Shown here one piece after another: positions 24,641-36,473 of a stretch of DNA of 64,000 nucleotides. The notes under the pieces are model-generated. The model saw nothing but the letters and a program-made list of their open reading frames with translations, did no database searches and was not told the DNA's origin. This DNA is from Bicyclus anynana. Lineage: Eukaryota; Arthropoda; Insecta; Lepidoptera; Nymphalidae. Numbering within the stretch: the first letter of the stretch is position 1; every line of letters starts with the position of its first letter. The position numbers were made by a program, and so were the translations under genes. The stretch is taken from positions 10,787,321 to 10,851,320 of the forward strand of contig NC_069095.1 in NCBI RefSeq assembly GCF_947172395.1, read 5' to 3'.

Positions 24641-25083
24641 CTGAAACAATAAACATGGTGGTAGTGCTTCCCCGGATGATATACCGACAGAGACAACCAC
24701 TACACCACTTCTGATGTTAAGCTAGGCACAGAAGAATGAAATTACTTTATACTAAGAAATAGGTTTTATTTTTTTACAAGTCGTGAATTTCGTCGGCATC
24801 ATCTTTTCAATCATTCTTTACCAAAATGATTTTCTAAAACATGTTTTAGAAACGAATAGCTTAAAAATTTTACAATTATCAATCTTCCTTTCAACTTTCT
24901 GTGTATAAAGAGTATTTTTTACATTTACCTCCAATAATATGCAAAAGCAGTCGTTTTAGCTTCAACCTTTCGTAAATCACTGTGTATTGACAACTGAAAA
25001 ACATCGAACAACTAAGAATCTCGTGAAAAATTACGGCCCCTTAGAAACTGTAAAAAAAACTTACTTTACAAATACAATACTAA

Positions 25084-25190
25084 AGCTTGGCAAACTCGTT
25101 CGTAACACTCTCGATGCCCGCACGTTCCACTTCACACCCGCGCCGTCCTTTCCCCCCATCATGGGAGTGTCATCACAAACTTGCCAAGCT
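25084..25190. mobile_element. MITE with agcttggcaa terminal inverted repeats
   Basis: Ends agcttggcaaactcgttcg and its near-complement at acaaacttgccaagct. A longer copy is at 44866-45053. Confidence 0.7.
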
Positions 25191-25528
25191 GTAATACAAT
25201 TAAGGGGTCTGGAACCTTAAAACCTGCTACATCTCAATATCACCATTGTCGAATATCCTTGCGTGTCATATTTACCGTATTTTCCAAGATACTCGTACTC
25301 TAATGTTCGAGTGAAACACGAGCCTACTAATGTTTGAACAGTTTCGGCTGTTTGTCCTTTGTCGCCGATAGCTAATAGGAGCTGTTATTTATGTACCATG
25401 GAATTGTACAAAGTAATGAATATTATTCAGTGAATTATTCAAAGAGATGTACTAAGGGGTACTTTTGATGGAGTGCCTTTAATTATTCTGTTCAGTTTAA
25501 AGGCGATAATAATGTTGAAAGTTATAAT

Positions 25529-25826
25529 TTGATAGCCCAGTGGATATGACCTCTGCCTCCGATTCCGGAGGGTGTGGTTTCGAATCCGTTCCGGAGCTTG
25601 CACCTCCAACTTTTCAGTTGTGTGCTTTTTAAGAAATTAAATATCACGTGTCTCAAACGGTGAAGGAAAAACATCGTGAGAAAACCTGCATATCAGAGAA
25701 TTTTCTTGATTCTTTGCGTGTGTGAAGTCTGCCAATCCGCATTGGGCCAGCGTGGTGGACTATTGGCCTAACCCCTCACATTCTGAGACATTCGAGCTCA
25801 GCATTGAGTTGATAATGATGATGATG
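25529..25826 (+). mobile_element. tRNA-derived SINE (family A)
   Basis: From tgatagcccagtggatatga to a (gat)n-type tail (tgataatgatgatgatga). Confidence 0.85.
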
Positions 25827-25949
25827 AATTAATGAAGTCTGTTGCCTCTATTCATCAATGCTTACAGGGTAAGCTAATAGTATATTTAGGTATGTAATAC
25901 CTAAATATTTAATGTCTGTTCAACATAATCTTGATATCAAACTAATACC

Positions 25950-26120
25950 TATATAATGTGAAAGTGACTTTGTTAATTACGCTTTTACGGCTAAGCCGAT
26001 TTTGAAAACATTCTTTCACCAATGGAAAGCTACATATCGACGAAAATAGGCCACATTTTCTACCCGTATTCCCAAGGGAACAGAAACTACGCAAGTAAAA
26101 CTACGGGGCGTCCGCTAGTA
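25950..26120 (-). mobile_element. RTE-like tail fragment
   Basis: Ends ggggcgtccgctagta, with the ttctttcaccaatggaaagc and gtattcccaagggaac blocks. Confidence 0.6.
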
Positions 26121-26299
26121 TCATAATACCACATTGGTATCAATAATTTCCCTAAGATTTTGCCGAGTCTGCGAACACAGCGGAAACTGCCGAATCGGAA
26201 AATTTCAATCATCCTCCCCCCCACGCTGCGTAAAGGTTCGTTTCCACTGAAGCGGAGCGACATGTGAAAAGATACGGATGTATTACAAATTATCGATAG

Positions 26300-26697
26300 A
26301 GTAGCGGACGCACGTGATTTCGTCCGCGTGGAATTTAGTTTTTCACAAATCCCATGGATTGTTCCGGGATAAAAAGTAGCCTATATGTTAATCCAGGCTA
26401 TAATATATCTTAATACCAAATTTCAGCTTATTCGGTTCAGTAGTCGAGGCGTAAAAGAGTAACAAACATTCATATCATCAAGATCATCAGTTTTCGCAAA
26501 TCTCGGGAAACCATGGATTTTTTCGGAATAAAAAGTAACCTATGTGTCAATCCAGAGTAAAATCAATTTTCATTCCAAATTACAGCCAAATCGATTCAGT
26601 AGCAGCGGCGCGGGTTAAAGAGTAACAAACATCCAAACATCCAATCCAAACATACATCCAAACATACAAACTTTCGCGTTTATAATATTAGTAGGAA
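26300..26697 (+). mobile_element. Two joined RTE-like tail copies
   Basis: 26300-26465 and 26480-26697 both carry catggat-gttccgggataaaaagta-type blocks. The second ends ttataatattagtagga. Confidence 0.65.
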
Positions 26698-26845
26698 GTA
26701 GGATACCTTCTGAGAGGATTTGCAAACTCTTATAAGAATTTGCAAATGTCATTTTCTGTTATAATATCAAAAACACACTTACTCTGCTTAAGATCCAAAC
26801 CTTTAAAAAATTATTTAATTGAGTTTGTGAATGGTAACAAGTTAT

Positions 26846-26912
26846 AAATAAGCTAAATAATAAGTCTGTCTAAGTTATCTCAACTTAGACAGACTTATTA
26901 TTTAGCTTATTT
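26846..26912. repeat. Perfect 31-bp inverted repeat with 5-nt loop
   Basis: The arms are 26846-26876 (aaataagctaaataataag...) and 26882-26912, with loop atctc. No mismatch. Confidence 0.92.
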
Positions 26913-27037
26913 AAATAAATAAGAATTTCGGGCGACTGGCATAGGCGTTTATCTTGCCTCGATTCATAGGTTAGCCTGACATACGAAATAACTCTGTGTC
27001 AATGAAACCGTGTAGGATTGCATAGATTGCATACCAC

Positions 27038-27692
27038 GACGTGAGCTGTGCTACGACTAAGTTGTACCACGACGTGAGCTGTGCTACGACGTAAGTTGTA
27101 CCACTACGTAAGTTGTGCTGCAAAGTAAGTTGTGCTACGACGTAAATTGTACTACTGTGAAAGTTATACCACGACGAAAGTTGTGCTACGACGAAAATTG
27201 TAACGAGACGTAAGTTGTATCACGACGTAAGTTATGCTACGACGAAAGTTGTGCTACAACGTAAGTTGTGCTACTACGTAAATTGTGCTACAAAGTAAGT
27301 AGTGCTACAACGTAAGTTGTGCTACGACGAAAATTGTAACGCGACGTAAGTTGTATCACGACGTAAGTTATGCTACGACGAAAGTTGTGCTACGACGAAA
27401 GTTGTGCTACAACGTAAGTTGTGCTACTACGTAAATTGTGCTACAAAGTAAGTAGTGCTACAACGTAAGTTGTGCTACGACGAATATTGTAACGCGACGT
27501 AAGTTGTATCACGACGTAAGTTATGCTACGACGAAAGTTGTGCTGCGACGTAAATTGTACTACGGCGAAAGTTGTACCACGACGAAAGTTGTGCTACGAT
27601 GTAAGTTGTGCTATAACGTAAGTTGTGCTACGACGTAAATTGTACTACGGCGAAAGTTGTACCACGACGTAAGTTGTGCTACGACGTAAGCG
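27038..27692 (+). repeat. 17-bp minisatellite, about 38 copies
   Basis: The consensus unit is approximately cgacgtaagttgtgcta. Variants swap gtaag/gaaag, tgcta/tacca and cgac/caac. A multi-unit block containing gcgacgtaagttgtatcac recurs near 27205, 27342 and 27490, so the array has higher-order structure. It is not open in a way that suggests protein coding. Confidence 0.93.
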
Positions 27693-28295
27693 TAAACGTT
27701 AGATAAAGAAAGAAAAAAAGAAAGAACTTAATTTTTATACGTTTTGACACAAATCAATTTATTTGAATTGCCAATCGAAAAATTAAAAATTATCCAATCG
27801 AATAATAAAAACGTTTATTAACATGTTAATTTAAGAACACTCACTGAATATTCTTTGCAATTAAAATAAATTAGTAATTTTACAACTTTGATTATACTCG
27901 TAATTATAGTCAAAAGTCGAGTCAAGGCGCGGTAAGTTAAGACTTTCAAGTTTCTGTTGAAACGCTAATTATACAAATACCTATAATAAAAAGCAAACTA
28001 TTTCGTGTCAGTGAGTTTACAACACTATTATTGTAATCTAATGATACGGTTCTGAACTTTCGTTCGTGGCTCGACGCCCGCGAGAGACGAAGTTTTATAT
28101 ACAAAGTTCTAAAGAGCTGCGAAGTATCCACTAATAGTATTTACTGCAAGGTACGTCGCGGAATGGCTTACAAATTCCTTTCAAAAGTTTATAAGTATGT
28201 TCGGAGAAGCATTGCTGCGAAGTTATTCAATATTATCTACTGAAATAGGTTGATTTGTATGTATTCCCAAGAGCGTTACCTAATTTATAATAATA

Positions 28296-28665
28296 CCGGA
28301 CGACTTCGTCCGCCCTTAGACTTCTTTAATCCAGCCCTTTCAGTAGTATCGCTGTAAAAATGGAGTAACTTCTCCCGTTTTCCCAACATTTCCCTTGACT
28401 GCTCTGCTCCTATTGATCGTAGCGTGTTGAAAAACATACTATAACCTACCCAGGATTATGAAGAATATATGTACCAAGTTTTATTAAAATCTGTCGAGTA
28501 GTTTTTGTTTCTATAACGAACATCGAGACAGATAGACAAAAATTTTACTGATTGCATTTTTGGCATCAGTATCGATCACTAATCACCCCCTGATAGTTAT
28601 TTTGGAAATATATTTCATGTACAGAATTTACCTCTTTACAGATTTATTATAAGTAGGTCTGATAG
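28296..28665 (-). mobile_element. Repeat family 'tcagggggtgattagtgat', copy 3
   Basis: Inverse copy of 20495-20860, including the flanking segment tattttggaaatatatttca. Its other end carries ggacgacttcgtccgccc, linking the family to the RTE-like tails. Confidence 0.75.
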
Positions 28666-29119
28666 CCTAAATAATATGCTTCCTTATGTTTTTCTTTATT
28701 CCATATTGTTAACAATCAATTATTGCACATTAGCTATCTTATATTATATCTTCTCAACTCATATATAGGTAAGCGAATAAAAATGCTGTTTGTCGCCTAT
28801 GGCTTTCTTGCGATTGGTTATTAGCATAACATTCAAGGCTTCACTGGGTCCGCTAGTCTTTTTACAGGGATAGGCCATAAGACAATATAACAGACAGTCT
28901 ATTTCATTCATTTCATCAAAATAGTATGAGAACATTTTATGGTAGTCTTGGGTAAGTTTTTATTTCCATTATTGGTAGGTGGAACTAAACTGAGAATTTA
29001 ATAATTATATTTAATAATTACGTGACTTTGATTAATTTTAGTTTAAGATTCTATATAGTTTCATCTTTCAGGGCCGTTTTCGCACATGGTCACGTTGTTT
29101 GTCGTCGTGTTCCACACAA

Positions 29120-29285
29120 CCTCAATAGCTCCACGAAAAAAGGGTCGGACTCCTACCAAGAGATCATAGGTTCGATCCCGATGGACTATTGCTGTATAGT
29201 CCTAACAGTTTTCAGACTAATTGGAAGGGAACAAGAATACTCGGCATATTTAAAACATATGGCATATATTCTTAAAAATAATGAA
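29120..29285 (+). mobile_element. tRNA-derived SINE (family C)
   Basis: Has caatagctccac, aggttcgatcccgatgg and a tail with ggcatatttaaaacatatggc, matching the copy at 4068. Confidence 0.6.
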
Positions 29286-29394
29286 TATATCCTGTTAATA
29301 AATGTAATTGTGTCGGATATCGGTCCGGACTATGCAAATCGGATAGTCAGTTGTTTTTTGCAAATCGTTTAGTATGCTAATGCGGCTCACAGAC

Positions 29395-29525
29395 GCTCAG
29401 TTTTAACTGTACAGTTTTATCTAATCGAAATTTCAATCAAAATCATTAGAAAAACTGTGCAGTTTTTAGTTTCAGTTCACGGATGTTTAAACTGAAAAGT
29501 TCGACTACAGATAAAACTAAAGTGC
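29395..29525. mobile_element. Palindromic repeat with aactgtacagtttta arms
   Basis: Shares ttttaactgtacagttttatc, atcgaaatttcaat and aaaactgt with 33437-33545 and, in part, 44340-44485. Confidence 0.55.
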
Positions 29526-29527
29526 CT

Positions 29528-29668
29528 GTAGCCATGTCAAAATGAATGACAGATCCGATCGATAACTTGATCACGATAGCAAATGTCATTCCCATACATC
29601 TTTTTAGTTTTCGAAGCGTTAGCGTTTTTAGAAAGAAAATCGACGTTCCACATGGCTACAGGCCCAAG
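29528..29668. mobile_element. Short copy of the gcctgtagcca MITE
   Basis: Begins gtgcctgtagccatg and ends catggctacaggccc. An internally deleted relative of 20024-20222. Confidence 0.7.
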
Positions 29669-29687
29669 TCTGTACACCGCTTAGACG

Positions 29688-29900
29688 TCCATTTATATCT
29701 ACAGACATTTAGCGTGCTAGACACGTGCCTTGACAGACAAAATAATATTCTTCTATACAGTGTTTATTAACGTATTTATATCTACAAGCTGTCAAAGTCT
29801 GCGCGGCCGCGTTACGATAGATATAAATACGTCAATACACTGTATAGAAGAGTATTATTTTGTCTGTCACGCTAAATGTCTGTAGATGTAAACAGACCTT
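29688..29900. mobile_element. Foldback MITE with ~90-bp arms
   Basis: The left arm (atttatatctacagacattt, acagacaaaataatattctt...) is mirrored on the right (...aagagtattattttgtctgt, aaatgtctgtagatgtaaac). The loop is GC-rich (gcgcggccgcg). Confidence 0.85.
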
Positions 29901-30954
29901 TAAACATGTTATTACGTAATTGAAAGTAACGCAACATACCATACTTTTACCATCACTACTTTCAAGATATGGTTTACCTATTTTTATTAACTTTAGGTAC
30001 AATTTGAAGCGCTTCGTATTTGATAAAGTTTAACATTTTCTTACAATTTTACATCTAACTATACATATATAAAGAGATATAAACTTCTATAGAGTAGAAA
30101 ATTAATGGATCACAACTCATCAGATTGTTTCTTAAAAGATTAATGTAAATACAACAATTTACTCTGTATAAATTTAATAACTAATGCCAGTCACACACGG
30201 TCAAGTATACCTGCCCACAAGTCTGCTTCTTTAGTGATGGGTAATGAAAAAATGGCTGGCGTAAAAATCTAAACCTACGTAAAAATATATAGGAAATATA
30301 AAACACATAATCACGTGAAATAAGAAAAATCTAACGACGCTCCCACACCATCAACCATGATAGACAAGAGATCTGAAATAATTGCCTTTGTGTCGGTGTT
30401 TTGGTCAATAATCAAAAAAGGTTTGGCAGATGACAATACACGATAGAATAACAGATTATAAGTAGGTTGAATGGTCACAGTAGATGCAATACTGTTAGCA
30501 AAGCTCATGGCAAATGTGCCACATTTTGTGGTACATCATCATCACTGACGGTGTAGATTTATTGTAGACGACGAGGACATCATGACATAGTCAATGAATA
30601 TAAGTCAAGAAAGAATAAACCAGGTATAGGTGATCACTATATCGACAAAAGTTAGAGCTGTTTCGATACATGAAGCTCCACAACTACGCTTCAAGTTGAC
30701 CAGCGTAGGTAGGGCATATCTTGGACAACTCTTAAGCATTGTTTGCATGCATGTTCGGCATTGCTCTGTTAAAGATGATGGTGATGAAGTGGCAAATGCT
30801 CGTGAGGAGAGACTTACATCTGCCTCCAACACGTTCTAAAGACCACGAACGCTCTGTCAAGAGCGCAGCGACAAAGAATGATAATGGCGTTTTTACTTAA
30901 TTTCAATTCTTGCTCTATCATTTATTAAATACTAGAAAAATAATCCATCTATAC

Positions 30955-31150
30955 TAATATTATAAAGAGGTAAAGTTTGTAAGTTTGTAAGTTTGTCACA
31001 TTTTTTAAATGGGGTAATCTTCGGAACTACTGGTCCGATTTTAAAAATTCTTTCACCAGTAGAATGCTACATTATCGGGGAGTGCTATAGGCTATATTTT
31101 ATATTGGTATCATATATATTAGCCGAGTTATTACAGTTTTTGTCATACAG
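30955..31150 (-). mobile_element. RTE-like tail fragment
   Basis: Begins atactaatattataaagagg. It keeps the ggtccgattttaaaaattct and ttcaccagtagaatgctaca blocks. Confidence 0.55.
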
Positions 31151-31509
31151 GTCGGACTGAAAATCCTCTTAAACAGGCTTATTCGCATGCGCTGCCTTAA
31201 CTATTGTGTAAAATTGAAATTAATGTATGGAGACTTTATGTATCTTTAAAAGTTCTACAAAAAAGTCTGCGACACCATATATCTATCTTCTATATATTAG
31301 CAGATATAGTACCTTTTGTGTTTTAAAAATTTTTAATTTTATATACTTAGGTTTACGTCATTATTTATACAACTAAACTTTAATCCTTATTAAAATAAAT
31401 TATTTAATAATTACAAGGATATTATGGAGATAAGATTTGCCCTTTACAGTATGTTAATTACTTAAATAGTTTCGGAGATAATACAAAATTTCTAAAAGAC
31501 GCAGAAATT

Positions 31510-31705
31510 CCGCTATATGACGCCCGGCGCTTTCATTTACGTAGTTATCGTTCCCGTGTGAATATGGGGATCAAACATAGCCCATGACACTCGCAAATAA
31601 CGTAGCTTTCTATTGGTAAAACAATTTTCCAAATCGGTCCAGTAGATCCAGAGATTACCTCCTACAACCACACGAACCTTACCTCTTTACATTATTAGCA
31701 TAGAA
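31510..31705 (+). mobile_element. RTE-like tail fragment
   Basis: Has gacgcccggcgctttc, atatggggatcaaacatagc, tcggtccagtagatccagag and ttacattattagcatag. Closest to 19760-19955. Confidence 0.55.
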
Positions 31706-31769
31706 GTCTCTATTTCTCTTGGTCATACCACCACTCTCGAAGGACTGGACCGATTTTGCTAAGGGTAGG

Positions 31770-32157
31770 AGTAAGATAGAGAAGTTACAGGGTAGGGTAG
31801 GGTACGGGTAGGGAAGCGTAGGGGTAGTGTAGGGGTAGGGTAGATTTAAGACCGGGTAGGGGTAGAGGTAGGGTAGAGGTACGGGTAGGATAGGGAAGTG
31901 GTAGGGTAGGGGTAGGATAGGCGTGAGATAGGGGTATGGGTGGGATAGGGGTAGGAAAGGGATAGGGTACGGGGAGGGTAAGGGTAGGATGGGGGTAGGG
32001 TGTAGGTAAGGTAGGGGTAGGGTAGGAGTAGGTTTGGGGTAGGGTAGGGGTAGGGTGGGGGTAGGGGTAGGGTGGGGGTAGGGGTAGGGCAGGGTAGGGG
32101 TAGTAGTAAAGTTGACATCGAAATTTACGCGGACGAAGTCGCGGGCGTCCGCTAGTA
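31770..32157 (-). repeat. Degenerate TAGGGG array with RTE-like end
   Basis: About 310 bp of imperfect ggtagggtaggggtag repeats (the complement is CTACCC-rich), then ttacgcggacgaagtcgcgg and gcgtccgctagta. The longest of five such arrays in the window. Open frames here are low-complexity Pro/Tyr/Leu and not genes. Confidence 0.85.
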
Positions 32158-34501
32158 CTTTATAAATTCGATAGTAAGTCTGTCTATCTGCTACCTAACG
32201 GCTAAACCACTGAACTGATTTCGATGAAATGTGCTATAGAGATAAAAGTTCACCTTGGAGCAGAACATGGGCATTTTTTTTATCCCGGAAAATTCCACGA
32301 TACCCTACTACTACTTACTACTATAAAACCCGGCAGTAGCACTTCCCTGAATGAGCTTTGACAGAAATGCTTCTACTGCTAAGATATTCTAACTATGACT
32401 AAACTTGTTCTTTGGGTTTGCAAACACTTTACATTCAGCGGTTAAGGGCAATGTCTTGACAACATCTTAAAGGCATACCTACCAACAAGTTTCCAAAATC
32501 CAATTAAGTGGGTAACTACCTACCTACCTATCTTGGAACACGTCTAGAAAACTATTCGTTCATAAACTTTATGAGCCTGGCCATTTTTCATACATTGCTG
32601 GGCCCATATTTGATGAATGAACCCGTCACAATTATCTAAATTAGTGTAATTTATGAAAAACATAAATATGTTTTTCTTTATTTTAATTATTATCAGCTTT
32701 AGTCTGGTTTATTTAATTTCAGTTTGATTGACAGCTGCATAATCAAGATATGAACGTGTAGGTTACACATTTCAAAAAATATTAGCAACTGAATTCTAAT
32801 GATTTTTGGTGATTTTTTTTTGCAACGCGCTGGGCCCAAAAAGGTCAGTCATCTTTCGTAATTCATTTGCATTAAATTTATACAGAGGAACTGTTAAGTC
32901 CTAAAAATCCGATAATTTACACTGATAATATACAATTTAAATTCGTTTAAAAAATTAAATAATTTTGTAAAACTATCATTTAAAATTCAGCTTGATAAGT
33001 AAATATAGAATTGTATCACGTGTGTTTAAATTATTTGTCGTGAACAACTAATTAACGAAAGAGTAAAGTAAAAAGCAAAATAAACCTTTTGACAGATATG
33101 TCGTCATGAGTCAAAGAATCATTGGATCAAAGAGTAGTGACAGCCTACTTTATCAATAGAGGACTATTCATAAAAGCTGTTTCGGCTGTGAATACATTCC
33201 ATTTCAACATTTTCTAGCTAACGTCACAGCATAACTCTTCCAATATTTTAGCTAATTCGAGCTCTGCCTATTAACTAGCTTTGGTTCCACAATTCGTCCA
33301 GTTATTTGGAACGGAATCACCTCTTAAATCAGGGAAACCATAAACTATTCTCTCAGCGGAGTTTTTGTACGTTGCCTTTTGCAATAAAACACAAGATTCA
33401 GACAAATTTTAAAGGGTTAACTGAAACTGTTATTATGCGGGCAACAGACTTTCCGTTTTAACTGAGCAGTTTTATCTGTACCTACACTTTTATCCAATCG
33501 AAATTTCAATAAAAATCATCAGAAAAAACTGTAACTTTTAAAATGGCATCTTGTAGAGTTGAATTTTTTTTAGGAATACTTTTAATGTTTTCTTATTTAT
33601 TATTGAGTTTAAAAATAAATTTCCTATCATTCCCTAGTTTTAAATTACGTTTATTTAAACATTTGTTGAAATAACCGCAGAAGTATTTTGCAGTTTTACG
33701 GTAAGACGATTATTAGGAGCTTTATACCTAAATATTGGGTATTTTGGCAAGTTTCGATTATAGGCTTTTTAGTATAAATACCAATGTGAATTTAAATTTG
33801 TGTATTGATTTATAATATTAGGTTAGTCATTGCAAAATAAATTGAGAGATTTGCTAAATAGGAATTTCGTTTTCAATATTTTTCATGGCGGATATAGGCT
33901 TCTTTAGATTATAGTTAGAGCTAATAAACAATTAGATAACCGACCTATACGATATTCTATCACTGTTTAAATAAATGTGAATTGGATTATAGTATATATT
34001 TTTTAAATCTGTATTTTTACATACAAAGACAACATTTGTTGGCCCAACTGTACTTTAATCTGTCCTTAATTAGTTGGCCACGACTGTACTCGTATATCTA
34101 CAGTGAATTTATAATAATAGAGATAAAAATTTATTAAAAATTAACTAGATAAGTAAATATTGGAAAATATTTTGGACTTTCACTGAGAAACTAATAACAC
34201 AAGTTAAAAAGTTTTTAAACTTTAATGAAATCATGTAGATTCGAAAGCTTCATCATGCAATTCCAAAATACACTATACCCGTAAGACATTATCAATTAAT
34301 ATAATAAAAATCGTTTATAAAATAGACAATACATTAGAAATAGATCTGTCACAGTAAACAAGATTAGCTCTAAAAGGAGGTAACTTCTACATTTTAATAT
34401 TTATACATTTATACTAATACAATTTAGGTAACTACTTATTTGATACACGAATATATTTAACTTCGATTTATCTACATATCTATATTCTATGTAAACATGT
34501 T

Positions 34502-34520
34502 TTTATTAATAATATTTATT
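34502..34520 (-). terminator. Candidate KCTD poly(A) signals
   Basis: Two TTTATT (minus AATAAA) at 34502-34507 and 34515-34520, about 280 nt past the stop. Confidence 0.35.
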
Positions 34521-34798
34521 TAATCATTAAATACACTATAATATCACTAGTACGATACACTTAAACGTGGTACCTAATAATTGTCGAAACGGTTGAATTG
34601 TTTTGTCGTTGAGTAAAATATAAGAGGACAAAAAGTTTTCACTTGAATCAAATAACAGTTGAATGTACATGTAGTAAAGAAGTATGAAATCATACGCTGT
34701 CTTCTGTTACCTGCGAGTCAACCAGACACGGTGCAGTGCCGGACTACAGAAGTGTTAAACTCCCAACGGTCGTGCAAGACGCGGTATCACAATTAGAA

Positions 34799-35500
34799 CT
34801 ATTCGCGTACGAACACGAATTCGTTGTAGTGGTTCCAACGGTTCTCCTCCGAGTCCACACCTGGCTTCAGCTCTGCAGCGCCGCCCGCCGTGCCGCTGCC
34901 ACAACTGGCCGTCAGCTTGAACCCTTGCTCTTGCAGCATATCAAACGCCTGCTCGATAAACGAGTGCTTCAAGAAGAACCGGGACGTGTACCTATCCGCC
35001 AGCCCGTGGTCCGGATCTCGGGACTCGTTCAACGTCTCGCCAAACACGTCCCGACACAGCGTGACTTTCCCGCACACCAGAATCCGGGACAACTTGCGGA
35101 ACTTAACGTCCGCGAGGCCGTCCCGCCCGAACGCGAAGCTCCCGCGGTAGCCGACGGTGATGCAGCCCTTCTCGCGGTTCGGCGGCTTGGGGTCGGCGTC
35201 CCGGACCGCGATCTCCAAGCCGACGAGCCTGTAGTGCTTGGCCTCGCGCGCGAGCCGCTTGTGCTCGCGGAAGCACTCCGGCAGCACGAGGCCGCCGTCG
35301 CGGAGGTAGTCGAGCACGTATCTGAAGAGCACGCCGTCGCGGTCGAAGAATATGCGTCCGCGGGCGTCGCGCGGATGCTCCGAGTCGTGTACGGCGGCGG
35401 CGGGCAGCGAGTCCGGCTCGCGCAACAGCGTGTCGCGCGTGGTGGCGTAGTGCACGCCGCCGACGTTCAGCTCCAGGACCTCGGGCGGCGCGTCCGCCAT
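34799..35500 (-). CDS. KCTD8/12/16-like T1/BTB-domain protein, single coding exon
   Basis: A 233-aa frame starting ATG in a good context (GCCATGGC) and ending TAG. The N-terminal T1/BTB domain covers about residues 7-105 (LELNVGGVHYATTRDTLL, GRIFFDRDGVLFRYVLDYLR). After only about 15 linker residues comes the KCTD8/12/16-specific H1 domain, about 112-233 (CITVGYRGSFAFGRDG, DVFGETLNESRDPD, YTSRFFLKHSFIEQAFD, ending EFVFVRE). Vertebrate members are auxiliary subunits of GABA-B receptors and pair with a G-beta-gamma partner; that role here is inference. The linker is much shorter than in vertebrate KCTD12. The exon is strikingly GC-rich compared with its surroundings. Upstream noncoding exons are possible but not located. 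The opposite-strand 275-aa frame is a shadow. The insect counterpart is probably Drosophila Ktl. Confidence 0.93.
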   Translation of the reverse strand: MADAPPEVLELNVGGVHYATTRDTLLREPDSLPAAAVHDSEHPRDARGRIFFDRDGVLFRYVLDYLRDGGLVLPECFREHKRLAREAKHYRLVGLEIAVRDADPKPPNREKGCITVGYRGSFAFGRDGLADVKFRKLSRILVCGKVTLCRDVFGETLNESRDPDHGLADRYTSRFFLKHSFIEQAFDMLQEQGFKLTASCGSGTAGGAAELKPGVDSEENRWNHYNEFVFVRE

Positions 35501-35576
35501 GGCTGGAGAGCGAGGGCGCAGTGCCGCGGCTGCGCGCCCCGAGCGCTAGGGTTGCCCCACTAGGGCTGTCGCACGT

Positions 35577-35790
35577 CCTACTAATATTATAAACGCGAAA
35601 GTTTGTATGGATGTTTGTTACTCTTTAACGCCGCTACTACAGAACCGAATTAGCTGAAATTTGGTATTGAGATATATTATAGCCTGGATTAAGACATAGG
35701 CTACTTTTTATCCTAGAAAAATCCATGGTTCCCAAGGGATTTGTGAAAAACTAAATACCACGCGAACGAAGTCGTGGACGTCCGCTAGTA
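35577..35790 (-). mobile_element. RTE-like tail copy immediately upstream of KCTD
   Basis: Begins ctactaatattataaacgcg and ends gtcgtggacgtccgctagta. It starts only about 76 bp upstream of the KCTD start codon. Confidence 0.8.
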
Positions 35791-36473
35791 CTTTATAAAA
35801 ACTCTACGTTATTTCTTGTAATTGTACATCGTACTCAATGAAATAAATACAAATTAATAGTACCTATAGAGATACACTCTACCTTGGAGAAAATTTTAGG
35901 CTACTTTTTACCCACGAAACGGAGCCCTACGGAAAAATCCACGGACGCGCAGGATCTAAAAAAAAAAACAGAATTTCTCGCAGACAGTTTGATATAAGAA
36001 TTACTTACTACTTACAGACTTAACATAAAGATGCTGTGCCAATTAAGATTGTACCATAGTTCACATCAGAAAAACAGGTCTTTAAAATAAAATAATAAAT
36101 AATTATTACCTGCTATATTATGAAACAACATACTTCTTCATTATATATACTCGGATATAACAACTAAACGTACACATATACTCGTATATAACAATTAAAC
36201 GTACTTTATTCCCAGTAAACTGAAAAGTGGCAACCCTACATGTGACCCACTTTCCCGATCCGCGAGTCCGCCCGCCCCCGCGCCCGCCCATCGATAACAC
36301 GCCGGGTTACTGACTTGGACGTAATCATTTCCTACCCCTTCGTGCCGAACTCTCGTGGGCGCCTTCAAGGTCGACTATTATCAGCTAACAGATGTTTTAT
36401 TATTCCCGAAAACTTTGCAAACTTGGCACTGTTTGACGGTCACCATAAAACTAAGAATTACTTCGGATTTTCC

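Larger units (their letters stand above)
16362..34798. other. 18 kb gene desert between REXO2 and KCTD
   Basis: No host exon could be supported. The open frames here are short, mostly lack family resemblance, or fall on low-complexity or mobile-element sequence. The recognisable content is listed separately: RTE-like tails, SINEs, palindromic MITEs, a 17-bp minisatellite and LINE coding fragments. Unlisted stretches, for example 32340-34500, are AT-rich with nothing recognised. Confidence 0.6.

Noticed and set aside
27038..27692. CRISPR-like array
   Set aside because: Units are contiguous 17-bp repeats without unique spacers in a eukaryotic genome; a minisatellite.
30311..30839. Short open frames on both strands near 30.3-30.8 kb
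   Set aside because: None matches a family I recognise, and both strands are about equally open; possibly a decayed mobile element.
31846..32118. 90-aa Pro/Tyr/Leu-rich open frame
   Set aside because: Translation of the degenerate TAGGGG array; similar frames at 21193-21543 and 38108-38371 have the same cause.
34736..35563. 275-aa plus-strand open frame over the KCTD exon
   Set aside because: Shadow frame on the antisense of a GC-rich exon; no family resemblance, whereas the minus-strand frame matches KCTD8/12/16 end to end.
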